DNA of 64,000 bases from an uncultured Pseudomonas sp. (GTDB lineage: Bacteria > Pseudomonadota > Gammaproteobacteria > Pseudomonadales > Pseudomonadaceae): positions 310,001 to 374,000 of the forward strand of contig NZ_CAJYDW010000005.1 in the NCBI RefSeq assembly GCF_913774235.1. The letters run 5' to 3'. Below, piece after piece: positions 38,489-50,331 of the stretch (position 1 is the stretch's first letter; each line of letters starts with the position of its first letter). Both the position numbers and the translations under genes were made by a program. The notes below the pieces were generated by a model, which saw only the letters and a list, made by a program, of their open reading frames with translations, was not told the DNA's origin and did no database searches.

Positions 38489-39015
38489 AGCACCATCCTC
38501 CGTAATTCCTGATCCGGCTGGCTAATCGCCCAGAGACGGTCGAAGACCTGTTGCTGGACCTTGACCGCTGCCCGGTCGCCATAGCGGACGAAGCCGTTGG
38601 GGGCGCTGCCGGTGCGGCGCAGCAGGGCCAGGTCGTCGACGATGAGGCAGGCGCCTTCCGGCCGTTGCTCGGTGGGCGGGCGACGGATCAATAGATTACT
38701 GGTCAGGCGTTGCGCCAGGGCGATGAGTCGATGGCCTTGGCGCATGGCCAAGGTGCTGTCGTTGATCAGGATGCGGACCTGATGCCGGGGATTGCCCAGC
38801 AGCAGATGCTTGATCGCCGCTTCGACGGTGAGATTGTCGTAGAGCGGTGCTTCCAGGTCGGGCGTCTGGATGCTCAGTTGGCGGCTGGCTTGGCCGATGA
38901 GGCGGACACCATGCTCACGCAGGGCGTCCAGGCCTTCGAGGCGCAGCGCGAGATCCTCGCCGAGCCGGGGCTCGGGCAGGCCGTCCAGGGTCAGATCGGC
39001 AAAGGACTCGTCCAT
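38485..39015 (-). CDS. Hypothetical protein, DUF-like, paired with the secretin-N protein
   Basis: This 176-residue protein (about 20 kDa) has no signal peptide. It reads as an alpha/beta fold similar to phospholipase-D-like domain proteins that lack the HKD motif (VRLIGQASRQLSIQTPDL, VRILINDSTLAMRQGHRLIALAQRL, ACLIVDDLALLRRTG, VFDRLWAISQPDQELRRM). Pseudomonas carries comparable genes near purB, sometimes fused to a GNAT domain. No function can be assigned. It is 11 bases from the oxygenase gene and overlaps the secretin-N gene (ATGA), so the three form one unit. Confidence 0.6.
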   Translation of the reverse strand: MDESFADLTLDGLPEPRLGEDLALRLEGLDALREHGVRLIGQASRQLSIQTPDLEAPLYDNLTVEAAIKHLLLGNPRHQVRILINDSTLAMRQGHRLIALAQRLTSNLLIRRPPTEQRPEGACLIVDDLALLRRTGSAPNGFVRYGDRAAVKVQQQVFDRLWAISQPDQELRRMVL

Positions 39016-39026
39016 GGCAGCTCCTG

Positions 39027-40205
39027 TCAGTCGTCTTCGTCTTCTCCGGCAAAAATCAGGCTGCCCTGCTGGAGCAGTTCGCGGATCAGGCGCATGGCAT
39101 CCTCGTCCTGTAGCCAGGGCGCGAGATTGGCCTCGTGCAGGACGTCCGCCGAGCATAGCAGGTCGAGCAGCGGTTGCAGCCGCATGGGCAACAGGCGACT
39201 CTGGCCGCTGGCGAAGACCATCACCTCGTCTTCCAGGCGACTCCAGGCGATGCGGCCACTCGGGTTGCGCATCAGCAGGGCGCCTTCATCGAGTTCCTTG
39301 CGCAGCTGCTTGGCGCTGAGGTTTTCCCCGGCGACGCGCTCCGGGTAGCGCGGCTCGGTCATGTGCTGGCCGAACCAGGCCAGCAGCAGGCGATCGTCGC
39401 TGAGGTGGCGCTCCATCAGGCCGCGCAGGCGCTCGATGGCTTCGGGCGGGATCTCCGCCGGATGCTCGTTGGCCGGGGCGCAGCCGGCGTCGCTGTAGCG
39501 CTCGTCTTCGGGGATGAACTGGTTGAGGAAATCGGTGAAGTGGGTGAGCACCTCGCCGGCACTGGGTGCGCGGAAGCCGATGGAGTAGGTCATGCACTCG
39601 TCTTCGGCGATGCCGTCATGGGCGATACCCGGCGGCAGATAGAGCATGTCGCCCGGCTCCAGCACCCACTCGTCGGTCTGCTGGAAGTCGGCGAGGATCT
39701 TCAGCTCCAGGCCGTTGATCAGCGGGCTGTCGGCAGTGCACGGCTGGCCGATGCGCCAGCGGCGGCGACCATGGCCCTGCAGCAGGAAGACGTCGTAGTG
39801 ATCGTAGTGGGGGCCGACACCGCCACCGGGGGCGGCGTAGCTGATCATGACGTCGTCGACGCGCCAGCTGGGCAGGAAGCGGAAGGGCTCCAGTACCTCG
39901 GCCACCTCGGGAACGAACTGGTCCACCGACTGCACCAGCAGGGTCCAGTCGCGCTCGGGCAGGCTGGCGAAGGTGTCTTCCGGCAGCGGGCCGCGGCGCA
40001 GCTCCCAGGTACGGTCCTTGCCGATGATTAGGCGAGATTCGATTTCCTCTTCCAGCGACAGGCCGGCCAGTTCGTCGGGTTCCAAGGGATTCTGGAAGTC
40101 GGGGATGGCCTGGCGGATCAGCAGGGGTTTCCGCTGCCAGTAGTCGCGCAGGAATTCACGGGCGGTGAGGCCGCCGAGCAGTTGCAGGGGTTGATCCGGG
40201 TTCAT
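39027..40205 (-). CDS. roxA: 50S ribosomal protein L16 arginine 3-hydroxylase (RoxA/YcfD, JmjC-like)
   Basis: This 392-residue Fe(II)/2-oxoglutarate oxygenase has a cupin/JmjC domain with the iron triad in GPHYDHYDVFLLQ (HxD) and a later His in LPPGIAHDGIAED. The C-terminal winged-helix-like and dimerisation part is present (LLLAWFGQHMTEPRYPERV). In E. coli the homologue YcfD hydroxylates an Arg of ribosomal protein L16. ATG at 40205. A strong terminator separates it from purB upstream, so it likely has its own promoter. Confidence 0.9.
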   Translation of the reverse strand: MNPDQPLQLLGGLTAREFLRDYWQRKPLLIRQAIPDFQNPLEPDELAGLSLEEEIESRLIIGKDRTWELRRGPLPEDTFASLPERDWTLLVQSVDQFVPEVAEVLEPFRFLPSWRVDDVMISYAAPGGGVGPHYDHYDVFLLQGHGRRRWRIGQPCTADSPLINGLELKILADFQQTDEWVLEPGDMLYLPPGIAHDGIAEDECMTYSIGFRAPSAGEVLTHFTDFLNQFIPEDERYSDAGCAPANEHPAEIPPEAIERLRGLMERHLSDDRLLLAWFGQHMTEPRYPERVAGENLSAKQLRKELDEGALLMRNPSGRIAWSRLEDEVMVFASGQSRLLPMRLQPLLDLLCSADVLHEANLAPWLQDEDAMRLIRELLQQGSLIFAGEDEDD

Positions 40206-40222
40206 GCACACCTCGCGCAATG

Positions 40223-40246
40223 AAAAACGCCCGGCGGTGCCGGGCG
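40223..40246 (-). terminator. Rho-independent terminator after purB
   Basis: CGCCCGGC-GGT-GCCGGGCG (40228-40246) makes an 8-bp stem with a 3-base loop, followed on the minus strand by TTTTT (40227-40223). It is 17 bases after the purB stop and ends the nudix-mnmA-hflD-purB transcript just before roxA. Confidence 0.85.
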
Positions 40247-40263
40247 TGAGAAAGAAAGCAGCC

Positions 40264-41673
<1,410 letters not shown>

Positions 41674-41721
41674 CTACACGCAAAGGCCGGGGCTTTAGTA
41701 CCGCCGCCGGCCGGTCCGGGA

Positions 41722-42342
41722 TCAGCCGTTGCGCAGGGGATAGAGGTTGTCGAGCAGCTTGCGGCGATTGAGCACCAGTTGCCAGCGATGGCCGCCGAGT
41801 TGCCGCCACAGGCGAGCGGAGCGGATGCCGGCCAGCAGCAGGGCGCGCACCCGGGAGGCAGTGGCGGATTGCTGCAGGTAGCGCATTTCACCATGCACCT
41901 GGATGCGTTGCTTGAAGGTGCTCAGGGTGTCCTCGTAAAGACCCCCGCAGGCGGCGATCACATTTTCGTGGGCTACCCCGAAGTGCTCGACCTGAGTCTG
42001 GATCTGGGTGAGGCGGCGGCCGATCAGGTCGAGCAGATCGCCGCGCTTTTCCAGCTTGCGCTCCAGGGCGGTCATCGCCAGGGCATAGCGCAGGGGCTCG
42101 CGCTGCAGGCTGTTGGGGTTGCGCTCCAGGGTGCTGGAGAGGGCGCCAAGGCCCTCGCGCAAAGGCGTGACACTGCCGCCGTAGACCTCCAGGGTACTGC
42201 CGGGATCCCGCACCAGCAGGCTGCCGAGCAGGCAGGCCAGGGGCTCTTCCGGGACCTGGCCGGTACGCGCCAGCTGATCGACCAGCACGGCGGCCTGGAA
42301 GACGCCGCCCAGGGCGATGAGTTGTTCCTGGGTGCGATTCAT
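41722..42342 (-). CDS. hflD: High-frequency lysogenization protein HflD
   Basis: This 206-residue alpha-helical protein sits in the conserved place between mnmA and purB. Helical features are [23 protein letters not shown] and [29 protein letters not shown]. coli HflD is a peripheral membrane factor that binds phage lambda CII; its cell role is unclear. It overlaps mnmA by 4 bases (ATGA). Confidence 0.93.
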   Translation of the reverse strand: MNRTQEQLIALGGVFQAAVLVDQLARTGQVPEEPLACLLGSLLVRDPGSTLEVYGGSVTPLREGLGALSSTLERNPNSLQREPLRYALAMTALERKLEKRGDLLDLIGRRLTQIQTQVEHFGVAHENVIAACGGLYEDTLSTFKQRIQVHGEMRYLQQSATASRVRALLLAGIRSARLWRQLGGHRWQLVLNRRKLLDNLYPLRNG

Positions 42343-43448
42343 GCGGCAGGGGCCTCGGCGCAGGCAGGTTGGTAGTGTTCGATCACGCCACCGCCCAGGC
42401 AGACGTCTCCGTCGTAGAAGACCACCGACTGGCCGGGGGTGACGGCGCGCTGGGGTTCGTCGAAGACCACCCGGTAGCCGGCGCCCTGGCGCTCGATCTG
42501 GCAGGGCTGGTCCTGCTGGCGATAGCGGACCTTGGCGGTAAGGCGGCGCGGTTGGGCAAGCTCCAGGTCATTGACCCAGAACATCTCGCCGACGGTCAGG
42601 GCCTCCGCGAACAGCCAGGGGTGGGCATTGCCCTGGCCAACGATCAGCACATTGCGGGTCAGGTCCTTGCTCAGCACGTACCAGGGATCGTCACCGGCAT
42701 CTTTCATCCCGCCGATGCCCAGGCCCTGGCGCTGGCCGATGGTGTGGTACATCAGGCCGTGGTGGCGGCCGATGACCTCGCCGGTGGTGGTCTCGATGTC
42801 GCCCGGCTGCGCCGGCAGGTACTGCTTGAGGAAGTCGCTGAAACGGCGCTCGCCGATGAAGCAGATGCCGGTGGAATCCTTCTTGCGCGCCGTGGCCAGA
42901 CCATGCAGCTCGGCGATGGCACGCACCTCGGGCTTTTCCAGTTCGCCTACCGGGAAGAGGGTGCGCGCCAGTTGCTCGCCACCCACGGCGTGGAGGAAGT
43001 AGCTCTGGTCCTTGTTCGCATCCAATCCCTTGAGCAGCAGGGTCTGGCCGTCGATATCGCGGCGGCGCACATAGTGACCGGTGGCGATCAGGTCGGCACC
43101 CAGGGCCAGGGCATAGTCGAGGAAGGCCTTGAACTTAATCTCGCGGTTGCAGAGGATGTCCGGATTCGGCGTGCGGCCGGCCTTGTATTCGGCGAGGAAG
43201 TGCTCGAAGACGTGATCCCAGTACTCGGCGGCGAAGTTGGCCGTGTGCAGCTTGATGCCGATGCGGTCGCAGACTGCCTGGGCATCGGCCAGGTCTTCCT
43301 TGGCGGTGCAGTACTCGGTGCCGTCATCCTCGTCCCAGTTCTTCATGAACAGGCCCTCGACCTGATAGCCCTGCTCCTTGAGCAAGAGGGCCGAGACCGA
43401 GGAATCCACTCCGCCGGACATGCCGACGATGACGCGGGTGCCGTTCAC
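42339..43448 (-). CDS. mnmA: tRNA-specific 2-thiouridylase MnmA
   Basis: This 369-residue enzyme thiolates U34 of tRNA Lys/Glu/Gln. PP-loop [18 protein letters not shown]; catalytic Cys in [13 protein letters not shown] and in [12 protein letters not shown]; the C-terminal beta-barrel is complete. Start ATG at 43448 is one base away from the nudix gene's stop, indicating one transcript. Confidence 0.97.
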   Translation of the reverse strand: MNGTRVIVGMSGGVDSSVSALLLKEQGYQVEGLFMKNWDEDDGTEYCTAKEDLADAQAVCDRIGIKLHTANFAAEYWDHVFEHFLAEYKAGRTPNPDILCNREIKFKAFLDYALALGADLIATGHYVRRRDIDGQTLLLKGLDANKDQSYFLHAVGGEQLARTLFPVGELEKPEVRAIAELHGLATARKKDSTGICFIGERRFSDFLKQYLPAQPGDIETTTGEVIGRHHGLMYHTIGQRQGLGIGGMKDAGDDPWYVLSKDLTRNVLIVGQGNAHPWLFAEALTVGEMFWVNDLELAQPRRLTAKVRYRQQDQPCQIERQGAGYRVVFDEPQRAVTPGQSVVFYDGDVCLGGGVIEHYQPACAEAPAA

Positions 43449-43449
43449 T

Positions 43450-43902
43450 TCAAAAACCTCTCATATCTACGATCATCGACAGGGGATAGCGGTGGCCGTC
43501 CAGGTATTTCTCGATGGCGTCCAGCACCAGCGGACTGCGCAAGCGCGCCTGCTCTGCGCGGATCTCATCGAGCGTCAGCCAGACCGCGCGGGTGATATCG
43601 GCATCCAGGGCGCGCTCCGGCTCGTGGGCCAGGGGGCGGGCATGGAAGGCCGTGCGGTAGTAGGTGACGCCATTGGCCGGGGCGACATAGAGGCCGATGC
43701 CGATCACGCCCAGGATTTCCACCTGCCAGGCGGTTTCTTCCAGGGTCTCGCGCCGCGCCGCCTCGACCAGGCTCTCACCCGGTTCCAGGTGCCCGGCCGG
43801 CTGGTTGAGCACCAGGCGACCCTGTTTCTCTTCCTCGACCAGCAGGAAGCGGCCGGCGTCTTCCACCACGGTGGCCACGGTGACGTGGGCGTGCCAATCC
43901 AT
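43450..43902 (-). CDS. Nudix hydrolase (NudJ-like)
   Basis: This 150-residue protein carries a full Nudix box, [23 protein letters not shown] (GX5EX7REUXEEXGU pattern). Orthologues next to mnmA in Gammaproteobacteria (NudJ/YmfB) hydrolyse nucleoside di- and triphosphates and thiamine pyrophosphate analogues. ATG at 43902 is set by the conserved start ([13 protein letters not shown]). It opens the nudix-mnmA-hflD-purB operon. Confidence 0.88.
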   Translation of the reverse strand: MDWHAHVTVATVVEDAGRFLLVEEEKQGRLVLNQPAGHLEPGESLVEAARRETLEETAWQVEILGVIGIGLYVAPANGVTYYRTAFHARPLAHEPERALDADITRAVWLTLDEIRAEQARLRSPLVLDAIEKYLDGHRYPLSMIVDMRGF

Positions 43903-43963
43903 CTCGGACTCCGCTATCGGTAATCGCGCAGTATACGCCTTAAGCTTTGTCGGTCCCAAATGC

Positions 43964-43993
43964 AGCGAACCCCGGCCGAGGCCGAGGTTCGCT
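43964..43993 (-). terminator. Hairpin after idh, possible terminator
   Basis: AGCGAACC and its partner GGTTCGCT, with inner CGGCC/GGCCG pairing, form a long stem 38 bases after the idh stop. The tail is GCATTT, not a clear T-tract, so termination is likely but weaker than at purB. Confidence 0.5.
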
Positions 43994-44031
43994 GTGATCA
44001 CCCGTTCAGGCTGCGAGCGCAGCCCTCAGGT

Positions 44032-46686
<2,655 letters not shown>

Positions 46687-46896
46687 ATGAAAACCAAGGA
46701 CAATGCGTCCAAAACCCGTTCCTGGGCCATCGTCGGGCTGGAAACGCTCGTTATCGTTGCCCTGTCGCTGTACATCGCCTTTGGCGTCGGCCTGTTCATC
46801 AAGCACCACTGCTGGGATACCCTCACCCCGCAGCAGCAAGACCAGATCCTCGAGCAGATGAGCCGCAGCGCTCAGGAAAGCAGCCTGCTCACCTGA
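46687..46896 (+). CDS. Small membrane protein, unknown function
   Basis: This 69-residue protein has a single membrane helix (AIVGLETLVIVALSLYIAFGVGLFI) followed by a short soluble tail (HHCWDTLTPQQQDQILEQMSRSAQESSLLT). The ATG at 46687 has GAGG at a suitable distance. Divergent from idh. It is not recognised; coding is supported by the ribosome binding site and clean helix architecture, but no family can be named. Confidence 0.6.
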   Translation: MKTKDNASKTRSWAIVGLETLVIVALSLYIAFGVGLFIKHHCWDTLTPQQQDQILEQMSRSAQESSLLT

Positions 46897-47007
46897 TTCG
46901 TCCGAATCACCGCTTCTCGAACAATCACAAGAATCTTCCTTTTTCCTCGCCATCCGCATGCCATTCGGCGTATTGGAAGGCTGGCCTGTGCCCAGCGTTC
47001 GACCGAA

Positions 47008-47190
47008 TCAGAAAGCCAGGTGCTTGCGGGTCGCCACTGGCGAAGACGTGCCCATCTTCCGGGTAAGCCTAGGCAGGCTGGTTGGGGAGGGGCGAGCGCG
47101 GCGCGCCAGGCGCAGCATGGCCCAGAGAACGGCCAGCGACAGGGCCAGCCAGCCAAGCACGAGAAGGAGGATGTAGGTCGCAGGACTCAT
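47008..47190 (-). CDS. Possible small membrane protein, unknown function
   Basis: This 60-residue open frame begins with ATYILLLVLGWLALSLAVLWAMLRLARRARPSP, a plausible single membrane helix plus a positively charged tail. The ribosome binding site is weak and no family is recognised, so it may not be a gene. The plus-strand frame covering the same stretch looks like a shadow. Confidence 0.35.
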   Translation of the reverse strand: MSPATYILLLVLGWLALSLAVLWAMLRLARRARPSPTSLPRLTRKMGTSSPVATRKHLAF

Positions 47191-47289
47191 TGACGTTCAC
47201 CGTACGGCTGTCTCGGAAAAGTATCGGTCGGACACATTTCACTAGACTCGTCAATAGCTGTCCTGTTCGGGGTTTCCCGACGAGGGGTT

Positions 47290-47321
47290 CGCCCGGACGC
47301 TAAGCGTGCAGCGCCCGGGCG
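47290..47321 (-). terminator. Hairpin after pit, possible terminator
   Basis: A 12-bp stem with outer arms CGCCCGG/CCGGGCG and an 8-base loop sits 8 bases after the pit stop (minus strand). It is not followed by a T-tract, so it may only stabilise the 3' end. Confidence 0.4.
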
Positions 47322-47328
47322 GTATAGA

Positions 47329-48795
47329 TCACAGGAACAGGTGTGCCAGCCAGAACAGGCCGGCGGACAGGGCCATGGAAGCAGGCAGGGTCAGCACCCA
47401 GGCCATGAGGATGTTGCGCACCGTGCTGCCCTGCAGGCCACTGCGGTTGGCGACCATGGTGCCGGCCACGCCCGACGACAGCACATGGGTGGTGGAGACG
47501 GGTAGGGCGAAGACGTTGGCCATGCCGATGGCGGCCACTGCCGTCACCTGGGCGCTGACGCCCTGGGCATAGGTCATGCCCTGGCGGCCGATCTTCTCGC
47601 CGACGGTAAGGACCACGCGGCGCCAGCCGACCATGGTGCCGATGCCCAGGGCCAGGGCCACCGCGATGATCACCCAGAAGGGCGCGTATTCGGTGGTGCT
47701 GGTGAGGTCCTTGCGCAGACGGCTGAGGTCATCGCGGTCCCGGGCGGTGAGCACCGGCAGCTTGCTGACTTTCTTCGCGGTGTCGTCCAGGCACAGCAGG
47801 TGGCGGCGTACCTGCTGGCGATGATCGTCGCTCATGGCGCGGTAGTCGGTGATGCCTTCCAGATCGACCAGCAGCGCCTTCAGCGTCGGCAAGGTCATGT
47901 GCGGGGCGCAGCGGAATTCCTGGGGCAGATCGCGATTGCCGGGCACTTCGGCGAGGAAGTCCTTGAGATTGTCGCCCTGGCGTTCGTAGAACTGGCCCAG
48001 GTGGATGGCGGCATCGCGGGTGCGCTCGATCTGGTAGGTGGTGCTGTCCAGGTCCAGTACGAACTTGGCCGGGACGATGCCGATCAGTACCAGCATGATC
48101 AGGCCGATGCCTTTCTGGCCATCGTTGGAGCCGTGCACGAAGCTCATGCCCATGGCCGAGAGCACCAGCATCAGGCGATTCCAGAAGGGCGGGTGCTTCT
48201 TGGCATCCACTTCGCGGCGCTGTTCCGGGGTCTTGTGCATCTTCGACAGCGGCCGCCAGCGCTTGAGGGCGAGCAACAGCAGACCGGCGACGGCGAAGCC
48301 GGCCAGCGGCGAGAAGATCAGCGACAGGCCGATGTCGATCGCCTTCTGCCAATTCACGCCTTCGCTCATCGGGATGCCGGTCAGCAGGGCATTGGTCACG
48401 CCGACGCCGAGGATGGAGCCGATCAGGGTGTGGGAGCTGGAGGCGGGGATGCCGAAGTACCAGGTCCCCAGGTTCCAGGTGATGGCCGCGGCGAGCAAGG
48501 AGAACACCATGGCCAGGCCATGACCGGTGTTGACGTTGATCAGCAGCTCCACCGGCAACAGGTGGACGATGGCATAGGCCACGCCGACGCCGCCGAGCAG
48601 CACCCCGAGGAAATTGAAGATACCGGAGAAGAACACCGCGAGGTGCGGCGGCATCGCTTTGGTGTAGATCACCGTGGCAACGGCGTTGGCGGTGTCGTGG
48701 AAGCCGTTGATGAATTCAAAGGCCAGCACGAAGGCCAGGGCCAGGACGAGGCTGATGGCGACCCAGGCGTGGAGTCCGCTGAAAAGTTCGAACAT
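47329..48795 (-). CDS. pitA: Low-affinity inorganic phosphate transporter (Pit)
   Basis: This 488-residue protein has ten to twelve membrane helices. PHO4 family motifs occur twice: EFINGFHDTANAVATVIYTKAM and GSNDGQKGIGLIML, the duplicated GxNDxx[K] element; SSSHTLIGSILG and STTHVLSSGVAGT are the matching P-loop-like halves. It moves metal-phosphate with protons. The central cytoplasmic loop (about residues 260-360) is long. The start ATG at 48795 follows a clean start region; no phosphate-regulon box was identified. Confidence 0.94.
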   Translation of the reverse strand: MFELFSGLHAWVAISLVLALAFVLAFEFINGFHDTANAVATVIYTKAMPPHLAVFFSGIFNFLGVLLGGVGVAYAIVHLLPVELLINVNTGHGLAMVFSLLAAAITWNLGTWYFGIPASSSHTLIGSILGVGVTNALLTGIPMSEGVNWQKAIDIGLSLIFSPLAGFAVAGLLLLALKRWRPLSKMHKTPEQRREVDAKKHPPFWNRLMLVLSAMGMSFVHGSNDGQKGIGLIMLVLIGIVPAKFVLDLDSTTYQIERTRDAAIHLGQFYERQGDNLKDFLAEVPGNRDLPQEFRCAPHMTLPTLKALLVDLEGITDYRAMSDDHRQQVRRHLLCLDDTAKKVSKLPVLTARDRDDLSRLRKDLTSTTEYAPFWVIIAVALALGIGTMVGWRRVVLTVGEKIGRQGMTYAQGVSAQVTAVAAIGMANVFALPVSTTHVLSSGVAGTMVANRSGLQGSTVRNILMAWVLTLPASMALSAGLFWLAHLFL

Positions 48796-48877
48796 GGGGA
48801 TACGTCGACAGTTGGCAGGCGCGAATTATGGCAGAAAAATGACTGCCACCATCGCCGCCTTGGAATGGGAGGGGAAA

Positions 48878-49234
48878 TTAGTCGCCGCGGTAGATGCAGC
48901 CGCTGGTGCAGGTCTCGTGGATACGAACCTGGCTGAGTTCCGGCAGGAGCGGCTTGAGCTGCTGCCAGATCCAGCGGGCGAGCACCTCGCTGGTGGGGTT
49001 TTCCAGACCCGGGATGTCGTTCAGATAATGGTGGTCCAGGCGCTCGTACAGCGGCTTGAACACGGCCTTGATGTCGGCGAAATCGCGTACCCAGCCGGTG
49101 TGGGGGTCGAGGTTGCCCTCGATGTGCAGGGCGACCTTGAAGGAATGCCCATGGAGACGTCCGCACTTGTGGCCCGCTGGAACATTGGGCAGGAAGTGTG
49201 CGGCTTCGAAAATGAACTCTTTAAAGATTTCCAC
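48878..49234 (-). CDS. queD: 6-carboxy-5,6,7,8-tetrahydropterin synthase
   Basis: This 118-residue QueD/PTPS enzyme makes the queuosine/7-deazaguanine precursor 6-carboxytetrahydropterin from dihydroneopterin triphosphate. Zinc His residues lie in FEAAHFLP and CGRLHGHSF, the catalytic Cys is in KCGRLHGH, and [18 protein letters not shown] is the family's second half. The GTG at 49234 gives the canonical start MEIFKEF and has GAGTGG upstream; an in-frame GTG 9 bases earlier (49243) is an alternative. Confidence 0.9.
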   Translation of the reverse strand: MEIFKEFIFEAAHFLPNVPAGHKCGRLHGHSFKVALHIEGNLDPHTGWVRDFADIKAVFKPLYERLDHHYLNDIPGLENPTSEVLARWIWQQLKPLLPELSQVRIHETCTSGCIYRGD

Positions 49235-49340
49235 GATAACCACTCGCGTTGGGCCACGGGGTGTGGCGGCTGCGGGCCGGCAGTCTACCAGCTCGACAGC
49301 GCCTTGCCGAACCTCGCGGCCATGGCCTGCTGAGGTGACC

Positions 49341-49598
49341 CTAACCGGGCATGGACCAGGGTTCCAGCGCCTGGCCGTCGCGCGCCAGTTCCAGGCGCGT
49401 CTGCTCGATCAGGGCAGCGAGGTGGCCGGCATGGCTGTACTGGCTGCGGGCGACGTGGGCGACCGAGGCCAATACCTGGCTGCCGTCGGTGACCTTGAGG
49501 GAGAAGCTGGCATCGCTGGCGTCCTGCTGGACCTCGCCGTGCAGCGGCAGGAAGACCTTCTCGACGATCTGGATGGCGCGGGGAAGGTCGATGGTCAT
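49341..49598 (-). CDS. Hypothetical protein, 85 residues
   Basis: This small soluble protein ([21 protein letters not shown] ... LEPWSMPG) is predominantly alpha/beta and has no signal or membrane segment. Its ATG at 49598 is the best start. It is not recognised; similar short Pseudomonas proteins of unknown function exist, so coding is likely but unassigned. Confidence 0.5.
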   Translation of the reverse strand: MTIDLPRAIQIVEKVFLPLHGEVQQDASDASFSLKVTDGSQVLASVAHVARSQYSHAGHLAALIEQTRLELARDGQALEPWSMPG

Positions 49599-49713
49599 GG
49601 GTGGACTCCGCGAGGGCTGACCTTCGATAGAGCCTGATGGCCGGGAAAAATTCGCGTTTGCCATCGCCGCTGGGCTTAGGCAGTCTCCCGGGTTTTGCTT
49701 GGACGAACTTCCT

Positions 49714-50331
49714 ATGCGCAGCGCCAATCCCCGCACTTTCTGGGCCCTTCTCGGACTTTCTGGCGTCCTCGGCTTGGCCGGCCTGATCGGTAATCGGGTG
49801 GGTTGGGACCGGCTGGAAATCGGCTATAGGACCGTCCCGTCGCCCAGCGGACTGGACATCGGCGTCGCGGGCCAGGTCATCACCGGGCTGCCGGCGCTGT
49901 GCATCGCCCTGGCCCTGGTGACGGTGGTGACCGCCCTGATCATCCGTGGCGGCCAGCGCTTCCGCGCGCGGTTGCCGCTGCCGGTGACCGCGGCCATTCT
50001 TTGGCTGATGCTGGCGACCTTGCTGGTGCTCTTCTATCCCAGCACCCTCGCGTTCCAGTGGGAAAATCACCGCAGCGCTGCGGAAATCGATTTCTATATC
50101 CTCCAGGAGCGCCATGGTCCCTTCCAGGGTACGGCGCAGAAGAGTCAGTTGCTGACCTACTACCGCGACTGTGGCCAGGCCGGGCAGGCGGCCTGTCCGG
50201 TATTCGACTGCGTGGTGGAGCGGCGCAGCTGGCTGGGTGGCTTCCAGAAGATCGAAGGCTTCTATCCCGGCCTCGACCAGGACCATCAATTGGAGCTGCT
50301 GCGCACCCGCTGCCTGCCCGGTACGCCGTGA
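49714..50331 (+). CDS. Hypothetical membrane protein with Cys-containing C-terminal domain
   Basis: This 205-residue protein has three membrane helices (FWALLGLSGVLGLAGLIG, ITGLPALCIALALVTVVTALII and AAILWLMLATLLVLFYPSTLAF) and a soluble C-terminal part with four Cys (YRDCGQAGQAACPVFDCVVERR and RTRC), which may form disulfides outside the cytoplasm. ATG at 49714. Its 3' end overlaps the convergent ABC transporter gene by 46 bases. Not recognised. Confidence 0.65.
   Translation: MRSANPRTFWALLGLSGVLGLAGLIGNRVGWDRLEIGYRTVPSPSGLDIGVAGQVITGLPALCIALALVTVVTALIIRGGQRFRARLPLPVTAAILWLMLATLLVLFYPSTLAFQWENHRSAAEIDFYILQERHGPFQGTAQKSQLLTYYRDCGQAGQAACPVFDCVVERRSWLGGFQKIEGFYPGLDQDHQLELLRTRCLPGTP

Noticed and set aside
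46958-47176. Plus-strand 72-residue frame near pit
   Set aside because: Arg-rich with no ribosome binding site; overlaps the small minus-strand frame, which has a better helix.
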